Assembly: GCA_029167045.1 (NCBI GenBank)
Contig: JARFPK010000013.1
Span: forward strand, 1 to 54,539
Reading direction: 5' to 3'
From: Candidatus Methanocrinis natronophilus
GTDB lineage: Archaea; Halobacteriota; Methanosarcinia; Methanotrichales; Methanotrichaceae
Length of the DNA: 54,539 nucleotides
Shown: one piece after another, positions 33,218 to 42,230 of the stretch
How the letters are laid out: each line of letters starts with the position of its first letter
Position numbering within the stretch: position 1 is the stretch's first letter
Notes under the pieces: generated by a model
Databases searched by the model: none
What the model saw: only the letters and a program-made list of their open reading frames with translations
What the model was told of the DNA's origin: nothing
Translations under genes and position numbers: made by a program

Positions 33218-33529
33218 AACCTCGTATCCCGAATCTTTGAGGATTTCGTAGCCGACGGATTGATCATAGGTATGATCGAGGTGAGGGAGGACGGCCACGT
33301 AGCCCTCTTCTTCCTGGAGGGCGAGCACCAGGGGATGGGGGTCGAAGGCGAGCTTTTTAGGAGGGGGATCGCTGCCGCCAGAATAATAAATCCTAGTATA
33401 TCGAAGGCCACCGTCCGCTCCTCGCCGAACGCCGTCCCGATCTACGAGCGGCTCGGGTTTCGCCGCCTGGAAGGGTTAGAGGGCGAAGGGAGCATCCCTT
33501 CTATACCGATGGTCCTGGATCTGGGATGA
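33218..33529 (+). pseudogene. Truncated GNAT acetyltransferase
   Basis: In one frame from just after priL the protein NLVSRIFEDFVADGL runs into GMIEVREDGHVALFFLEGEHQGMGV and ATVRSSPNAVPIYERLGF, which are clear GNAT acetyl-CoA-binding motifs. The first motif segment and the central part of the fold are missing, and there is no start codon before TTG 33260. This looks like an internal deletion or decayed remnant. Confidence 0.65.
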
Positions 33530-33591
33530 AGGTGATGTCCGATCCAATTATCTTGCTTGCGATCCTCCGAGAGCCCCGGCGCTGAGATCCC

Positions 33592-35318
33592 CTATAAAAG
33601 CCCCGTAGCCTCCAAAAAGGTCAGGACCGCCTCCTGGTCCATCTTCTCCGGACGGACTAGATAGACCATCTCGTCCTCGGCGACCTTTCCCGCGGCTAGA
33701 CCCGCCGCCTCCGCTGCCTCCCGGACGGCAAAGCCGATCTCGGCGCCTCGTGCCCCGACTCCGCCAGGACCCTCCTGAAGATCCGGTCCATCTCCGACTC
33801 CCGAGACCACCCGAGGACCCGGATCCCTTCCATCCTCTCCAGGTCGATCTCAAGGTTGAGGATGTCGGGATCCTTGGCCATGATCACCAGATCCCGCCGA
33901 TATCCGGCTGCGGGCACCAGGGCTGCCTCGTCCCAGAACGGTTTCTCCCCATGATGCCGCGAGACTGCGGCGACGTCGGCGACCCCGTCTTCCGCGGAGG
34001 CGGCTCCTCGGCGGCTCCCGCTGGGGATGAACCGGACCGGGAAGGGGAGTGATGCGACGAGGGCTTCGAGCCGGGGGCAGTCTTCCCCCTCGAGGAGGAG
34101 GGCGGCCTGCGGGACGTTTCCGAATAGCTGAACCTCCAGCACCTCCCCCCGGTCGAGGAGCTCCACCCTCTCGGGGATCTCGATGACCCCGTCGGCGGCA
34201 GCGAGGGTGGTGATGGAGCCGCTCCCCTTGTCGACGGGAAGGACCCGGCCGCCAACGACGGCCACCGCCAGCATCTGCCGCCGACCTTCGGACCGGACGG
34301 GCCTCGCGAGCCTTCCGGCCGCCGAAGGGTTGAGGTGGCCGGTCCCCAAAGCCCTCCTGATGGCAGGAGCCGCCAGAAGGCCGAAGACGGTGAGGGCGCT
34401 AGTAGGGTACCCCGGAAGGCCGATGAAGGGCTTCTCGTCTACAAACCCAAAGAGGGTCGGCTTTCCGGGCTGGAGGTTTATGCCGTGAAATACGACCTCC
34501 CCCAGCTCCTCGACGACCCTGTAGACCATGTCCCCGATACCCGCAGAGGTGGAGCCGCTGACGAGGACGAGGTCAGACTCTTCTGCCATCGAGAGAAGCC
34601 CGTCAGCCATCCTATCGTGGTCGTCGGGCAAGATCCCATAGATCCGGGGCGTCCCTCCGCAATCCTCCACGGCCGCGGCTATCGAGTAGGAGTTTATATC
34701 GTAGATCTGGCCCGGGGCGAGGACCTCTCCTGGGGAGGCGAGCTCGTCGCCGGTGGAGGCGACGGCGACCCGGAGGTGCCGGACCCGGACCTCCTTTCTC
34801 CCCACCGCCGCCAGAAGGCCGATCTCCCGGGGGGAGAGGACCCTTCCGGGGAGGAGGACCGTCTCGCCGAAGCCGACGTCTCCCCCGGCCCCCTGGAGGT
34901 TCTCACCGATCCGGACCGGCCTTCTTATGAGGAGGGTTTCGTCGAGGAGTTCGGTGTGTTCCACCATGACGACGGCGTCAGCCCCCTCCGGGATCATGGA
35001 GCCGGTGGAGACCGCCGCCGCCTCCCCATCGCCCACCACCAGCCCCGTCTTCCTCCCCATGGGGACGGTGCCGATGAGGGCGAGGGGAAGGGGGCGGTCC
35101 TCCCTCGCCCCCAGGGAGTCGGCGGACCGGAGGGCGAAGCCGTCCATCGCCGCCCGGTCGAAGCCGGGGACGTCGGCGGCGGAGGCCACCTTCTCGGCTA
35201 GAACCCTGCCGAGGGCCTCCTCCAGGGGGACGGTCTCTTCCCCGGCCTTAGGCGCGGCATCGAGGACGATCTTCTTCGCCTCGTCGAGGGAGATGAGGGC
35301 GCGAAACTCCTTTTGCAT
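33592..35318 (-). CDS. moeA: Molybdopterin molybdenumtransferase MoeA with degenerate PBP tail, frameshifted
   Basis: Residues 1-400 are a full MoeA: PLEEALGRVLAEKV, GFDRAAMDGFALRS, VVMVEHTELLD, GDELASPGEVLAPGQIYDIN, VSGSTSAGIGDM and GINLQPGKPTLFG. It would insert molybdenum or tungsten into the pyranopterin. A short region follows that resembles the periplasmic-binding-protein domain often fused to archaeal MoeA, but it is only about 165 residues long. At 33753-33756 (four C on the plus strand) the frame breaks: adding one base restores a continuation through ARGAEIGFAVREAAEAAGLAAG to EATGLL, ending at 33592. This is a frameshift or assembly error close to the end. Confidence 0.85.
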
Positions 35319-35366
35319 ATTCTTATCGCTCCCCTGATGGCCGATATAAGATTTGGCCTGGGAGTT

Positions 35367-36458
35367 TCAGACCCTCGCCACCCTTCGCCTCAGGAGGTGG
35401 TCGGCGAGAACGAGGGCGACCATCGCCTCCGCCACGGGGACGATCCGGGGAGGGATAGCCGGGTCGTGCCTACCCTTTATCTCGATCTCGACGGCCTCGC
35501 CGGTCGATAGGTCCACCGTCCTCTGGGGCCGCGATATGGAGGGGGTTGGCTTGACGGCGATCCTGATGATGATGGGCGAACCCGTCGATATCCCCCCGAG
35601 GATCCCGCCGGCGTTGTTCGTCTCGAAGTACGGCCTGCCGCTCCCGGGAAGGATGGGGTCGTTGCTCTCGCTTCCCCGCATCCGGGCCGCCTCCATCCCC
35701 GTACCTATCTCCACGGCCTTCACCGCCCCGATCCCCATGAGGGCGGAGGCGAGGTCCCCGTCGAGCTTATCGAAGACCGGCTCCCCCAGGCCGGCGGGAA
35801 CGCCTGAGGCGACGATCTCGGCGACGCCGCCGAGGCTGTCGCCACCCTTCCGGACCTCCTCCAGCTTCGCTATCATCTCAGCTGCCGCTCTCTGATCGGG
35901 GCAGCGGACGGGGTTCTTCTCCGCCTCTTCTCGGAGGCGGTATACGTCAGCGCCTTCGGGGATGGTGGCCCGAACGCCCCCCAGCTCAGTGACGTATCCT
36001 GCCACCTCGATACCGCTCTCGGCCAGGAGCCTCTTGGCGACGGCTCCGGCGGCGACCCTCCCCACCGTCTCCCTCCCTGAGGAGCGACCTCCGCCCCGGT
36101 GGTCCCGGATACCGTACCGCGAGATGTACGTCAAATCGGCGTGGCCTGGCCTGGGTCTATCCCGGAGGAGGTCGTAGGCGCTCGACTGGGCGTCCCGGTT
36201 CCATACCAGGATCGATATGGGGGTTCCGGTCGTCTTCCCCTCAAAGAGGCCGCTGAGGATCTCCGCCCGGTCCTCCTCCTTCCGCTGGGTTGAGATGGTG
36301 CTCTGCCCAGGACGCCTCCGGTCCAGCTCCCTCTGGACCTCCACCTCGGAGAGGGCGAGCCCCGCGGGGCAGCCGTCGACTATCGCCCCCACAGCCCTGC
36401 CGTGGCTCTCCCCCCAGGTGGTGACCCTGAATAAGGTGCCAAAAGAGTTCCCTGCCAT
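35367..36458 (-). CDS. aroC: Chorismate synthase
   Basis: The 363-residue enzyme has [20 protein letters not shown] at the start, [61 protein letters not shown], and [15 protein letters not shown] with SRPQRTVDL at the C-terminus. It makes chorismate from EPSP using reduced FMN. The ATG at 36458 is preceded by GGAGG eight bases upstream and matches the family start; the frame opens further to 36578. It is downstream of no shikimate neighbours here. Confidence 0.96.
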   Translation of the reverse strand: MAGNSFGTLFRVTTWGESHGRAVGAIVDGCPAGLALSEVEVQRELDRRRPGQSTISTQRKEEDRAEILSGLFEGKTTGTPISILVWNRDAQSSAYDLLRDRPRPGHADLTYISRYGIRDHRGGGRSSGRETVGRVAAGAVAKRLLAESGIEVAGYVTELGGVRATIPEGADVYRLREEAEKNPVRCPDQRAAAEMIAKLEEVRKGGDSLGGVAEIVASGVPAGLGEPVFDKLDGDLASALMGIGAVKAVEIGTGMEAARMRGSESNDPILPGSGRPYFETNNAGGILGGISTGSPIIIRIAVKPTPSISRPQRTVDLSTGEAVEIEIKGRHDPAIPPRIVPVAEAMVALVLADHLLRRRVARV

Positions 36459-36677
36459 GACGGTATCCTCCGATCTCGTGGGATATCTCTCTTTGGCCTC
36501 GAAGGCGGTCGAAGAGATTTCATCGGGGAGCGGCTCAGAGATCTCACCAGAGATCTGGAAGGGAATATCACCAACCACCGGCCCGTTAATCGGCCCGGAT
36601 ATATGATAAATGATCCGTAACGCCGGACCTCTCCAAAAGGCTTATACAAACCGCTTTTTATCGGTATGAGGATAGAA

Positions 36678-37094
36678 ATGGGCTACCTGGAAGATCTGAG
36701 AGAAAGAGGTCGCGAGGCAAACCCCTTCTTTGGCCTCATGGGGATCGAGGTCGTCTCCTTCGGCGGCGGAGAGGCGACCCTCGCCATGGAGGTCAGGACC
36801 GATATGCTCAACGGGGCGGGGTGGCTCCAGGGGGGGGTATACGCCGCCCTAGCCGACGAGGCTATGGCCCTCGCCCTCTTCACCCTCCTCGATGGAGAGG
36901 AGACGATCGCGACGATATCCGAGACTACATCCTACTTCTCGGGGATCTGCGAAGGGAGGATCTTCTCGACGGGGAAGGTCGCGAGGAGGGGGCGGCAGGT
37001 CGCCTTCACCGAGGGGAGGGTGATGGCAAAGTCGGCCGACGGCCCCGTCCTCTCCAAGACCACGGCGTCATTTTCCATCATCCGGAGAGGGTGA
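36678..37094 (+). CDS. Hotdog-fold (PaaI-type) thioesterase
   Basis: This protein of about 138 residues has LMGIEVVSFGGGEATLAMEV, GWLQGGVYAALADEAMALAL, ETTSYFSGI and EGRVMAKSADGPVLSKT. The family motif is normally HGG; here the His is Gln (LQGGV), which may change catalysis or ligand use. The start is uncertain: GAGGAT lies six to ten bases before ATG 36678, while ATG 36666 is also in frame. A TATA-like CTTATACAA at 36641-36649 supports a very short leader. Confidence 0.8.
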   Translation: MGYLEDLRERGREANPFFGLMGIEVVSFGGGEATLAMEVRTDMLNGAGWLQGGVYAALADEAMALALFTLLDGEETIATISETTSYFSGICEGRIFSTGKVARRGRQVAFTEGRVMAKSADGPVLSKTTASFSIIRRG

Positions 37095-37120
37095 TATCTG
37101 GGGACCGGTGGATATCCCGC

Positions 37121-37975
37121 TCAAGACCGTAAGGCTTCGGCTATCAGCCCCGCCACAGAGACGGTGCTGACCGCTTTTTCGAGGGTGTCGGTGGCGATGA
37201 TCGCCTTGACTCCGGCTCTGCAGAGCTTCAGGACGGCGCTTCCCGTCAGGACGGGATGGACCGATCCGAGGTAGACCCTCCTCGCCCCGTTATCCCGGAG
37301 GATCGATATCGCCTGGGCCATGGTCCCCCCGGTGGCGATCATATCGTCGAGGACTACCACGTCCCTCCCCGAGGCGTCGATCTCCTTGGGGGCCATGGAG
37401 ACGACGGTACCGCTGTGCCTCGTCTTCTCCAGATAGTCGTAATCGACCCCGATCCTCTCGGCGGCAGCCCTCGCCATCCTGATGGCCCCCTTGTCCGGAG
37501 ATATGATGACGGGATCGTGGAGGCCCATCGACCTTATCTCGTCGGCGAGGAGGGGGGCAGCGTCCAGGTCCGTAGCCAGGTGGCGGAAGTTATTGAGGAC
37601 CGACCGGTCGTGGATGTTGACGGTGTAGACCCTCGACCCCTCGGCGAGGAAGGCGTCGATGGCGACGGCCATCGCCCTCGCCGATAAGGGCTCTCCGGGT
37701 TTGAACTGCTTGTCCTGGCGGGCGTACCCGAAGTAGGGGACGACGAGATCGATCCTCCTCCCCCGGAGGACGTCCAGGATCTGGAGGAGCTGGATGATGT
37801 CCCGGTCCGACGGTGTGCTGCATACGACGGTGATCTCCTCCTCGAGGTCGGAGGAGATTTGAGTATAGGCCTCGCCGTCGGGAAAACTGCTGTACTCGCA
37901 CAAGGCCAGCTCTTCATCGAGAGCTGCCGCCACTCTGCCCCCAAGAAGCTGGGAGGATGGTCCACCGATGATCAT
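37121..37975 (-). CDS. prs: Ribose-phosphate pyrophosphokinase
   Basis: This 284-residue type III-like archaeal PRPP synthetase has YFGYARQDKQFKPGEPLSA, NIHDRSVL, VIISPDKGAIRMA, and the PRPP loop VVVLDDMIATGGTM. It makes PRPP for purine, pyrimidine and histidine synthesis, matching hisA, hisB and guaA genes in the window. ATG 37975 is chosen with GAGG upstream; TTG 37978 is an alternative. Confidence 0.95.
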   Translation of the reverse strand: MIIGGPSSQLLGGRVAAALDEELALCEYSSFPDGEAYTQISSDLEEEITVVCSTPSDRDIIQLLQILDVLRGRRIDLVVPYFGYARQDKQFKPGEPLSARAMAVAIDAFLAEGSRVYTVNIHDRSVLNNFRHLATDLDAAPLLADEIRSMGLHDPVIISPDKGAIRMARAAAERIGVDYDYLEKTRHSGTVVSMAPKEIDASGRDVVVLDDMIATGGTMAQAISILRDNGARRVYLGSVHPVLTGSAVLKLCRAGVKAIIATDTLEKAVSTVSVAGLIAEALRS

Positions 37976-38044
37976 CAATAAACGCCTCTATATTCACGAG
38001 TTTTATTTGAGAGATTAATATATCAGGTCCCGAGATATCACCCT

Positions 38045-39379
38045 TCAACTTCCAACGACCTTCATCTCCGTCCTGACGGTGGGGACGACCGCCGATCCCA
38101 CCATCCGGGGGTCTTCTCCGGCCTCCAAAGATCCCAGGAGGTCGAAGACGTTTCCTACCAGCATCAGGGAGCGGATCGGCTTATGAGAGGCGCCGTCTTC
38201 GATGGAGAAGACGTTCCTCGCCTCGACGGAGAAGTCGCCGGAGACGGGGTTTGCGGTATGAGCCCCGATGACCCCATTGACGAGATAGCCCCTCTCCGTC
38301 TCCGTCAGGAGGTCAGCCGGCCTATCTGAAGATAAGACCATGTTGGTAGTCCCGATCCTGGGGATCCCGGCGTACCCCGGTCGGTCGGCGTTCCCGGTGC
38401 TCTTCGCTTCCCCCCCTTCCCTCCCGGCGTAATAGGTGTCGTAGAGGAAACCCCGGAGGACTCCTCCCTCCACCAGAGCCGTCCTCTGGGATGGTACCCC
38501 CTCGCCGTCGAAGCCGGAGGTGGCCATCCCGCCCCGGAGGAGTCCGTCGTCGATGATGGAGATATCCTCTCCGGCAATCCTCTCCCCGACCCTTCCTGTG
38601 AGGGATGACCTCCCCTTCTGGACGTGGTCTGCGAATACCGAGGGGACGAAGGCGTTACCGAGAATATCGGCGATAGCCATGGGTCCCAAGAGGACCTGGA
38701 ATATGCCGTCCGATCCCCTGACCCCTCCGACGGACCTCCGGGCCAGGTCTGATGCAGACCGTCCCAGCTCCGAGAGGTCTTTAGGAGCGGTCCTGGAGTT
38801 GGCAAAATCATATCCTGTGGCCACGGTGCCGTCGGAGCCCTTGGCCACCGTCTCGAGGTAGGCGGTGAAGACCGTCCCCCTCTCTTCGAGGTCGACGCCG
38901 TGGGAGTTCAATATCAGATCCCTTCCGGATATCGCAGAAACCCCCCCGGATACCGGATCTGTCCCCCCGACGGAGGCTGCCCCCTCGATGAGGGTCGCCG
39001 CCAGGTCGAGGCAGTCTTCCGGCCCCATACCGGCCAGGGTGGGGTCGTAGACCCCTCCGGGGACCACCGCCTTCAGGGGATGGGGGAGGGACCGCCACCA
39101 CCGGTCAGGCCCCCGGGCCCTGGCTGCCCTTATGGCGCTCTCTGCCACCATCTCCAGCTTCGAGAGGTCGCTGGTGCTGGAGAAGCCGACGGCACCCTTA
39201 ACAACGGCCCGGAGGCCCAGGCCCCGGGAGAGGCTCTCGGAGGCCATCTCCGCCCGGTCTCTCCGGAGATCGACGTCGATGGATCTGGATTCGAGGCCGA
39301 AGACCTCGACCTCCTCCGCACCCGCCTCCTCGGCGAGGTTGAGGAGACGGCGGCCGCTCTCGGAGAGATCCTCGGTCAT
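38045..39379 (-). CDS. pmbA: TldD/PmbA-family protein, TldE-type
   Basis: The 444-residue protein shows the TldD/PmbA fold: AGAEEVEVFGLESRSIDVDL, GLGLRAVVKGAVGFSSTSDL, DYDFANSRT-type and PFAIADIL-type regions, ending in PIRSLMLVGNVFDLLGSL. It lacks the HExxxH zinc motif of TldD, so it is the non-catalytic partner (TldE/PmbA) of a protease that processes modified peptides. Its TldD partner is not in the window. The PAC2 gene lies directly upstream on the same strand, with 7 bases between them. Confidence 0.85.
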   Translation of the reverse strand: MTEDLSESGRRLLNLAEEAGAEEVEVFGLESRSIDVDLRRDRAEMASESLSRGLGLRAVVKGAVGFSSTSDLSKLEMVAESAIRAARARGPDRWWRSLPHPLKAVVPGGVYDPTLAGMGPEDCLDLAATLIEGAASVGGTDPVSGGVSAISGRDLILNSHGVDLEERGTVFTAYLETVAKGSDGTVATGYDFANSRTAPKDLSELGRSASDLARRSVGGVRGSDGIFQVLLGPMAIADILGNAFVPSVFADHVQKGRSSLTGRVGERIAGEDISIIDDGLLRGGMATSGFDGEGVPSQRTALVEGGVLRGFLYDTYYAGREGGEAKSTGNADRPGYAGIPRIGTTNMVLSSDRPADLLTETERGYLVNGVIGAHTANPVSGDFSVEARNVFSIEDGASHKPIRSLMLVGNVFDLLGSLEAGEDPRMVGSAVVPTVRTEMKVVGS

Positions 39380-39386
39380 GATGAGA

Positions 39387-40151
39387 TCATCCGATGTAGC
39401 GGAGGTCTTCTTCGCCGCTGGTGTCGTAGGGCATCTGGGCCTTCTCCATCTCCCGGAGCTTTCCTACGATCCTCTCCATCTCCTTGGCCCTATCCTCCAG
39501 CGCCTGCATATCCACCTCGACATCGAGGGCCCTGGACAAGACCCGGAGGACCTCCTGGGCGCTCTTGGGGTCGACGAGGTAGCCGCTGGTCGTCCCCATC
39601 AGACAGACGGCGTCCATATCCCGGAGCCTGCCGAGACCGAGGAGGAGGCCGCTGACGCCGACGATCCCCCCTCCAGGCTCGTTCTCCTGGAAGACGACGC
39701 CGTACCCCTTCATCTCCTCCACCAGGGCCAGGCTGTTGGCAGCCCCCAGGACCTGGGGCTTCTCGACGAACTGGCCTGTCCCATACCCTCCGAGGGTGTA
39801 GATCCTCCTGACCCCGAACTCCTCGCAGAGATCGAGGAATACGCCGGTGAGATCGTAATGCCCTTCATTGGTGGCGCTCTGATAATCCCCCACCAGAAGG
39901 AGAAGATCCCGATCCTTTCCCCGGTAGGCGTAGATCTCGTTTCTGACCTGCTTGACCGTCCCGTCGTCGAGGACGATGACCTGAGGGGGGAGGTGGGGGG
40001 AGTAGACCTCGATCACCTTCTCGGCATTCAGCTCCTCGATGAGGTGCTCGGCCACCAGCTTCCCGACGTGGCCGACGCCGGGGAGGCCTTCGATAAGAAC
40101 GGGGTTTTTGAGGTCGGGATCCTTAATCTTGTGAACGGTAGTCTCTCTCAT
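39387..40151 (-). CDS. PAC2-family protein (proteasome assembly chaperone-like)
   Basis: The 254-residue protein starts METTVHKI-like (MRETTVHKIKDPDLKNPVLIEG) and continues LPGVGHVGKLVAEHLIEELN, LLLVGDYQSATNEGHYDL and YTLGGYGTGQ. This is the archaeal PAC2/DUF75 family, related to proteasome assembly chaperones. The ATG at 40151 overlaps the nop10 stop (ATGA), in the classical archaeal aIF2alpha-nop10-PAC2 arrangement, which supports this start over the longer open frame to 40244. Confidence 0.88.
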   Translation of the reverse strand: MRETTVHKIKDPDLKNPVLIEGLPGVGHVGKLVAEHLIEELNAEKVIEVYSPHLPPQVIVLDDGTVKQVRNEIYAYRGKDRDLLLLVGDYQSATNEGHYDLTGVFLDLCEEFGVRRIYTLGGYGTGQFVEKPQVLGAANSLALVEEMKGYGVVFQENEPGGGIVGVSGLLLGLGRLRDMDAVCLMGTTSGYLVDPKSAQEVLRVLSRALDVEVDMQALEDRAKEMERIVGKLREMEKAQMPYDTSGEEDLRYIG

Positions 40152-40309
40152 GGGGCCTCCTGGCGGAGCGCCCGCCTGAACCTCCCGTAACGGTCCTCGG
40201 GCGAGAACCTGGGGGGCTTCGTCTGGACGGCGGGAGCGCCACATATGGGGCAGTTGTCCTTCAGGGTGTACAGGTCACAGGTCCTGCACCTCTTTATCTT
40301 CGACCTCAT
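40148..40309 (-). CDS. nop10: H/ACA ribonucleoprotein Nop10
   Basis: The 53-residue protein reads MRSKIKRCRTCDLYTLKD, then CPICGAPAVQTKPPRFSPED, ending RALRQEAP. The zinc ribbon Cys pairs (CRTC and CPIC) and PPRFSPEDRYG are diagnostic of Nop10. It is part of the H/ACA pseudouridylation complex with Cbf5, Gar1 and L7Ae. It overlaps aIF2alpha by four bases on one side and PAC2 by four bases on the other, so it is translated as part of that tight operon. Confidence 0.95.
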   Translation of the reverse strand: MRSKIKRCRTCDLYTLKDNCPICGAPAVQTKPPRFSPEDRYGRFRRALRQEAP

Positions 40310-41079
40310 GTCTGCCTGTGGAACGTACCTTCTCCACCATGGGTCTCGATGAACTTTATGGCGGCTTGCGCCGCCTTGCGCAGCTCCACCTCCGCCAGCT
40401 TGTAGTCGGGGGCGGTGACGTGGATCCTGTAGCGGGGCGCGCCTACGTACCTGACATCCAGAGAGACGTCCTCCACCTTGGTCTTGGACGCCTTCTTAAG
40501 AGCCTTTTTGATCTGCTCCACCCCGTCGGGGGCGGGGCTGGCCAGGTCGACGTAACCTGTGATCTCGACGTAGGGGATCTTGACGTTCTCCTGTGATATG
40601 GCCAGGACCTTTCCGGCGTCCTCGGCGCTGAGCCCCGCCTCGGTGAGGGAGTCGATCCCGCTGACGACGGCGTCTTCCAGGGCCATGTAGAGACTGTCGT
40701 AGCCTCTGACAAGAGATGTAGCTACCTTGGCCATATGATCCTCATCTCCCTCATAGGCCATCTGGAGCCACTTCCAGGCCTTCTGATCAGCCTTCCACGC
40801 CTGGATCTTGTCCCGCCTCTGGTGCTCGTTGACGTCCTTGAAAGAGAGGTCGATGTGATGCCTCGACGGATCGACGTTGAGGACCTTGCAGACGATCTTC
40901 TGGCCTTCCCGGACGTGATCCCTGATGTACTTGATCCAGCCGCTGGCTACCTCAGAGATGTGGATGAGGCCTCTCTTATCCTTGTACTCGTCCAGGATGA
41001 CGAAAGCGCCGAAGTCCACCACCTGGTCTACGGTGCAGACCACCAACTCGCCGGGTTCGGGCCAACCCTCACGCTCCAT
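40306..41079 (-). CDS. eif2a: Translation initiation factor aIF2 alpha subunit
   Basis: This 257-residue factor has an N-terminal S1 domain (PGELVVCTVDQVVDFGAFV, RGLIHISEVA), a helical middle domain, and the C-terminal alpha-beta domain ending in VELRKAAQAAIKFIE. aIF2alpha stabilises binding of Met-tRNAi to the aIF2 gamma subunit. ATG 41079 matches the family start; the frame opens to 41226, overlapping the rps27e gene. It ends with an ATGA overlap into nop10. Confidence 0.95.
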   Translation of the reverse strand: MEREGWPEPGELVVCTVDQVVDFGAFVILDEYKDKRGLIHISEVASGWIKYIRDHVREGQKIVCKVLNVDPSRHHIDLSFKDVNEHQRRDKIQAWKADQKAWKWLQMAYEGDEDHMAKVATSLVRGYDSLYMALEDAVVSGIDSLTEAGLSAEDAGKVLAISQENVKIPYVEITGYVDLASPAPDGVEQIKKALKKASKTKVEDVSLDVRYVGAPRYRIHVTAPDYKLAEVELRKAAQAAIKFIETHGGEGTFHRQT

Positions 41080-41084
41080 ATTGA

Positions 41085-41249
41085 TCACTCTAACACTTCT
41101 AATATCTGGGTTTTGATCTCCGCCTTTCCGCCCATCGGCTCGGCCATGGTCCTTCCGCAGACTAGGCACTTGACGACGGTGGCGGCGTTGCCGAAGATCA
41201 CCTGCTCGTTCTCGCAGTCGTTGCACTTGACTTTCAAAAATTTAGACAA
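41085..41249 (-). CDS. rps27e: Ribosomal protein S27e
   Basis: The 54-residue protein with a TTG start reads [19 protein letters not shown] and then [18 protein letters not shown], with CNDC and CLVC forming the zinc finger. It is an archaeal-eukaryotic ribosomal small-subunit protein. It starts two bases after the rpl44e stop (41252) and ends five bases before the aIF2alpha start, in a tightly packed cluster. Confidence 0.95.
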   Translation of the reverse strand: MSKFLKVKCNDCENEQVIFGNAATVVKCLVCGRTMAEPMGGKAEIKTQILEVLE

Positions 41250-41251
41250 GA

Positions 41252-41533
41252 TTAACCCTCCACCAGATCGAACTTTGAGACCCTGAAGCCCTTGCGGTTA
41301 TGAGCCTTCTTGCAGTCGTGGCATCGGTACCTGATATTCACCCGCTTGGTGGGCTTGTCGCCGCCCGGAACCTTCGAGAACTTTCCAGAGTTTCCTATGC
41401 CCTGGGCTCGGCGCTTCTGTCTGTCAATGTGGGCCATCGAGGTGGCCCTCCCCTTTCGCACCCTCTCCACCATGTGGTTGGTGTGCTTTTTACAGAAAGG
41501 ACAATGAGCTTTAAACTCCTTTGGCATCTTCAT
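41252..41533 (-). CDS. rpl44e: Ribosomal protein L44e
   Basis: The 93-residue protein reads [20 protein letters not shown], then [17 protein letters not shown], and [20 protein letters not shown], with Cys pairs CPFC and CHDC. It is an archaeal-eukaryotic large-subunit protein. The start at 41533 overlaps the GINS stop by four bases (ATGA), which fixes the start; an ATG at 41527 is also in frame. AGGTG lies upstream. Confidence 0.95.
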   Translation of the reverse strand: MKMPKEFKAHCPFCKKHTNHMVERVRKGRATSMAHIDRQKRRAQGIGNSGKFSKVPGGDKPTKRVNIRYRCHDCKKAHNRKGFRVSKFDLVEG

Positions 41534-42123
41534 CGGATCACACCTGCTTTGCATTCGCGAGCTAAATTTTTATTGCATAAGTTCTTGGCATGTAAAGCCG
41601 GAAGCATCACCAGATCTCCCCGTTCCAGGGAGTAACGCCTCCCATCTACGCCCGCGAAGGTCGGAACGCTCTCCATCAAGATCACGAGGGCGTATTCCTG
41701 GGTGATACCCCTCTTGGGCGTTAAAGCCCTTTCGGTGGTCGAGGCCTCCAACCGGTTCACCTGGGCGAGGATCGCCTCCCTCCCCGCGGTGAGGGCGGAG
41801 AGGGTCTCCCGGTATATCCTCTCTTCTTCGGGGGTCATCCCCTTTATGGCCACGTCCCTGGATGCGGAGCCTGCCCGCTGAACCTTCTTTGTGATCTTCT
41901 TGATCCGCAGGTCGATGAGCCTGCCTATGGACCCCCGGGCCGCCTTCAGCTCGTCTTCGACTATCTGGGCCTCGACGGAGTAGGGGTCCTTCACCTCAGT
42001 GCGATCTCGCTCCAGCTCCGCCAGGTATTCGCCCACCTCCTTGTAGAAGCCGGGGCCCAGGGGCAACAGCTCCGCTGCCTTTCGCTCTTTTCGCAGGAGG
42101 TTCACCAGGTCCAGTTCGCTCAT
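41530..42123 (-). CDS. gins51: GINS complex subunit Gins51
   Basis: This 197-residue protein begins [22 protein letters not shown] and shows [13 protein letters not shown], the Gins15/51 A-domain helices, and a C-terminal B-domain ([25 protein letters not shown]). The GINS complex with Cdc45/RecJ and MCM forms the archaeal replicative helicase. The ATG at 42123 is chosen; a GTG at 42132 is in frame. It overlaps rpl44e by four bases, coupling a replication protein to ribosomal genes. Confidence 0.9.
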   Translation of the reverse strand: MSELDLVNLLRKERKAAELLPLGPGFYKEVGEYLAELERDRTEVKDPYSVEAQIVEDELKAARGSIGRLIDLRIKKITKKVQRAGSASRDVAIKGMTPEEERIYRETLSALTAGREAILAQVNRLEASTTERALTPKRGITQEYALVILMESVPTFAGVDGRRYSLERGDLVMLPALHAKNLCNKNLARECKAGVIR

Positions 42124-42181
42124 ATAGGCCACCGTCGGGGTTACAGGTCGCGGGTAGATCCCGGATAAGGATTTCGCAGTC

Positions 42182-42213
42182 GGGTATCAGAGAGGGGTAT
42201 CAGAGAGGGGTAT
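42182..42213. repeat. Short tandem repeat before gins51
   Basis: About 2.5 copies of a 13-base unit (GGGTATCAGAGAG) lie in the gap between priS and gins51. No other function is seen. Confidence 0.6.
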
Positions 42214-42230
42214 TAGTTCATCTCATCGGT

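Noticed and set aside
18217-33555. 13-base match CCAATTATCTTGC at about 18219 and 33544
   Set aside because: A match this short is expected by chance in 54 kb, and the contexts differ.
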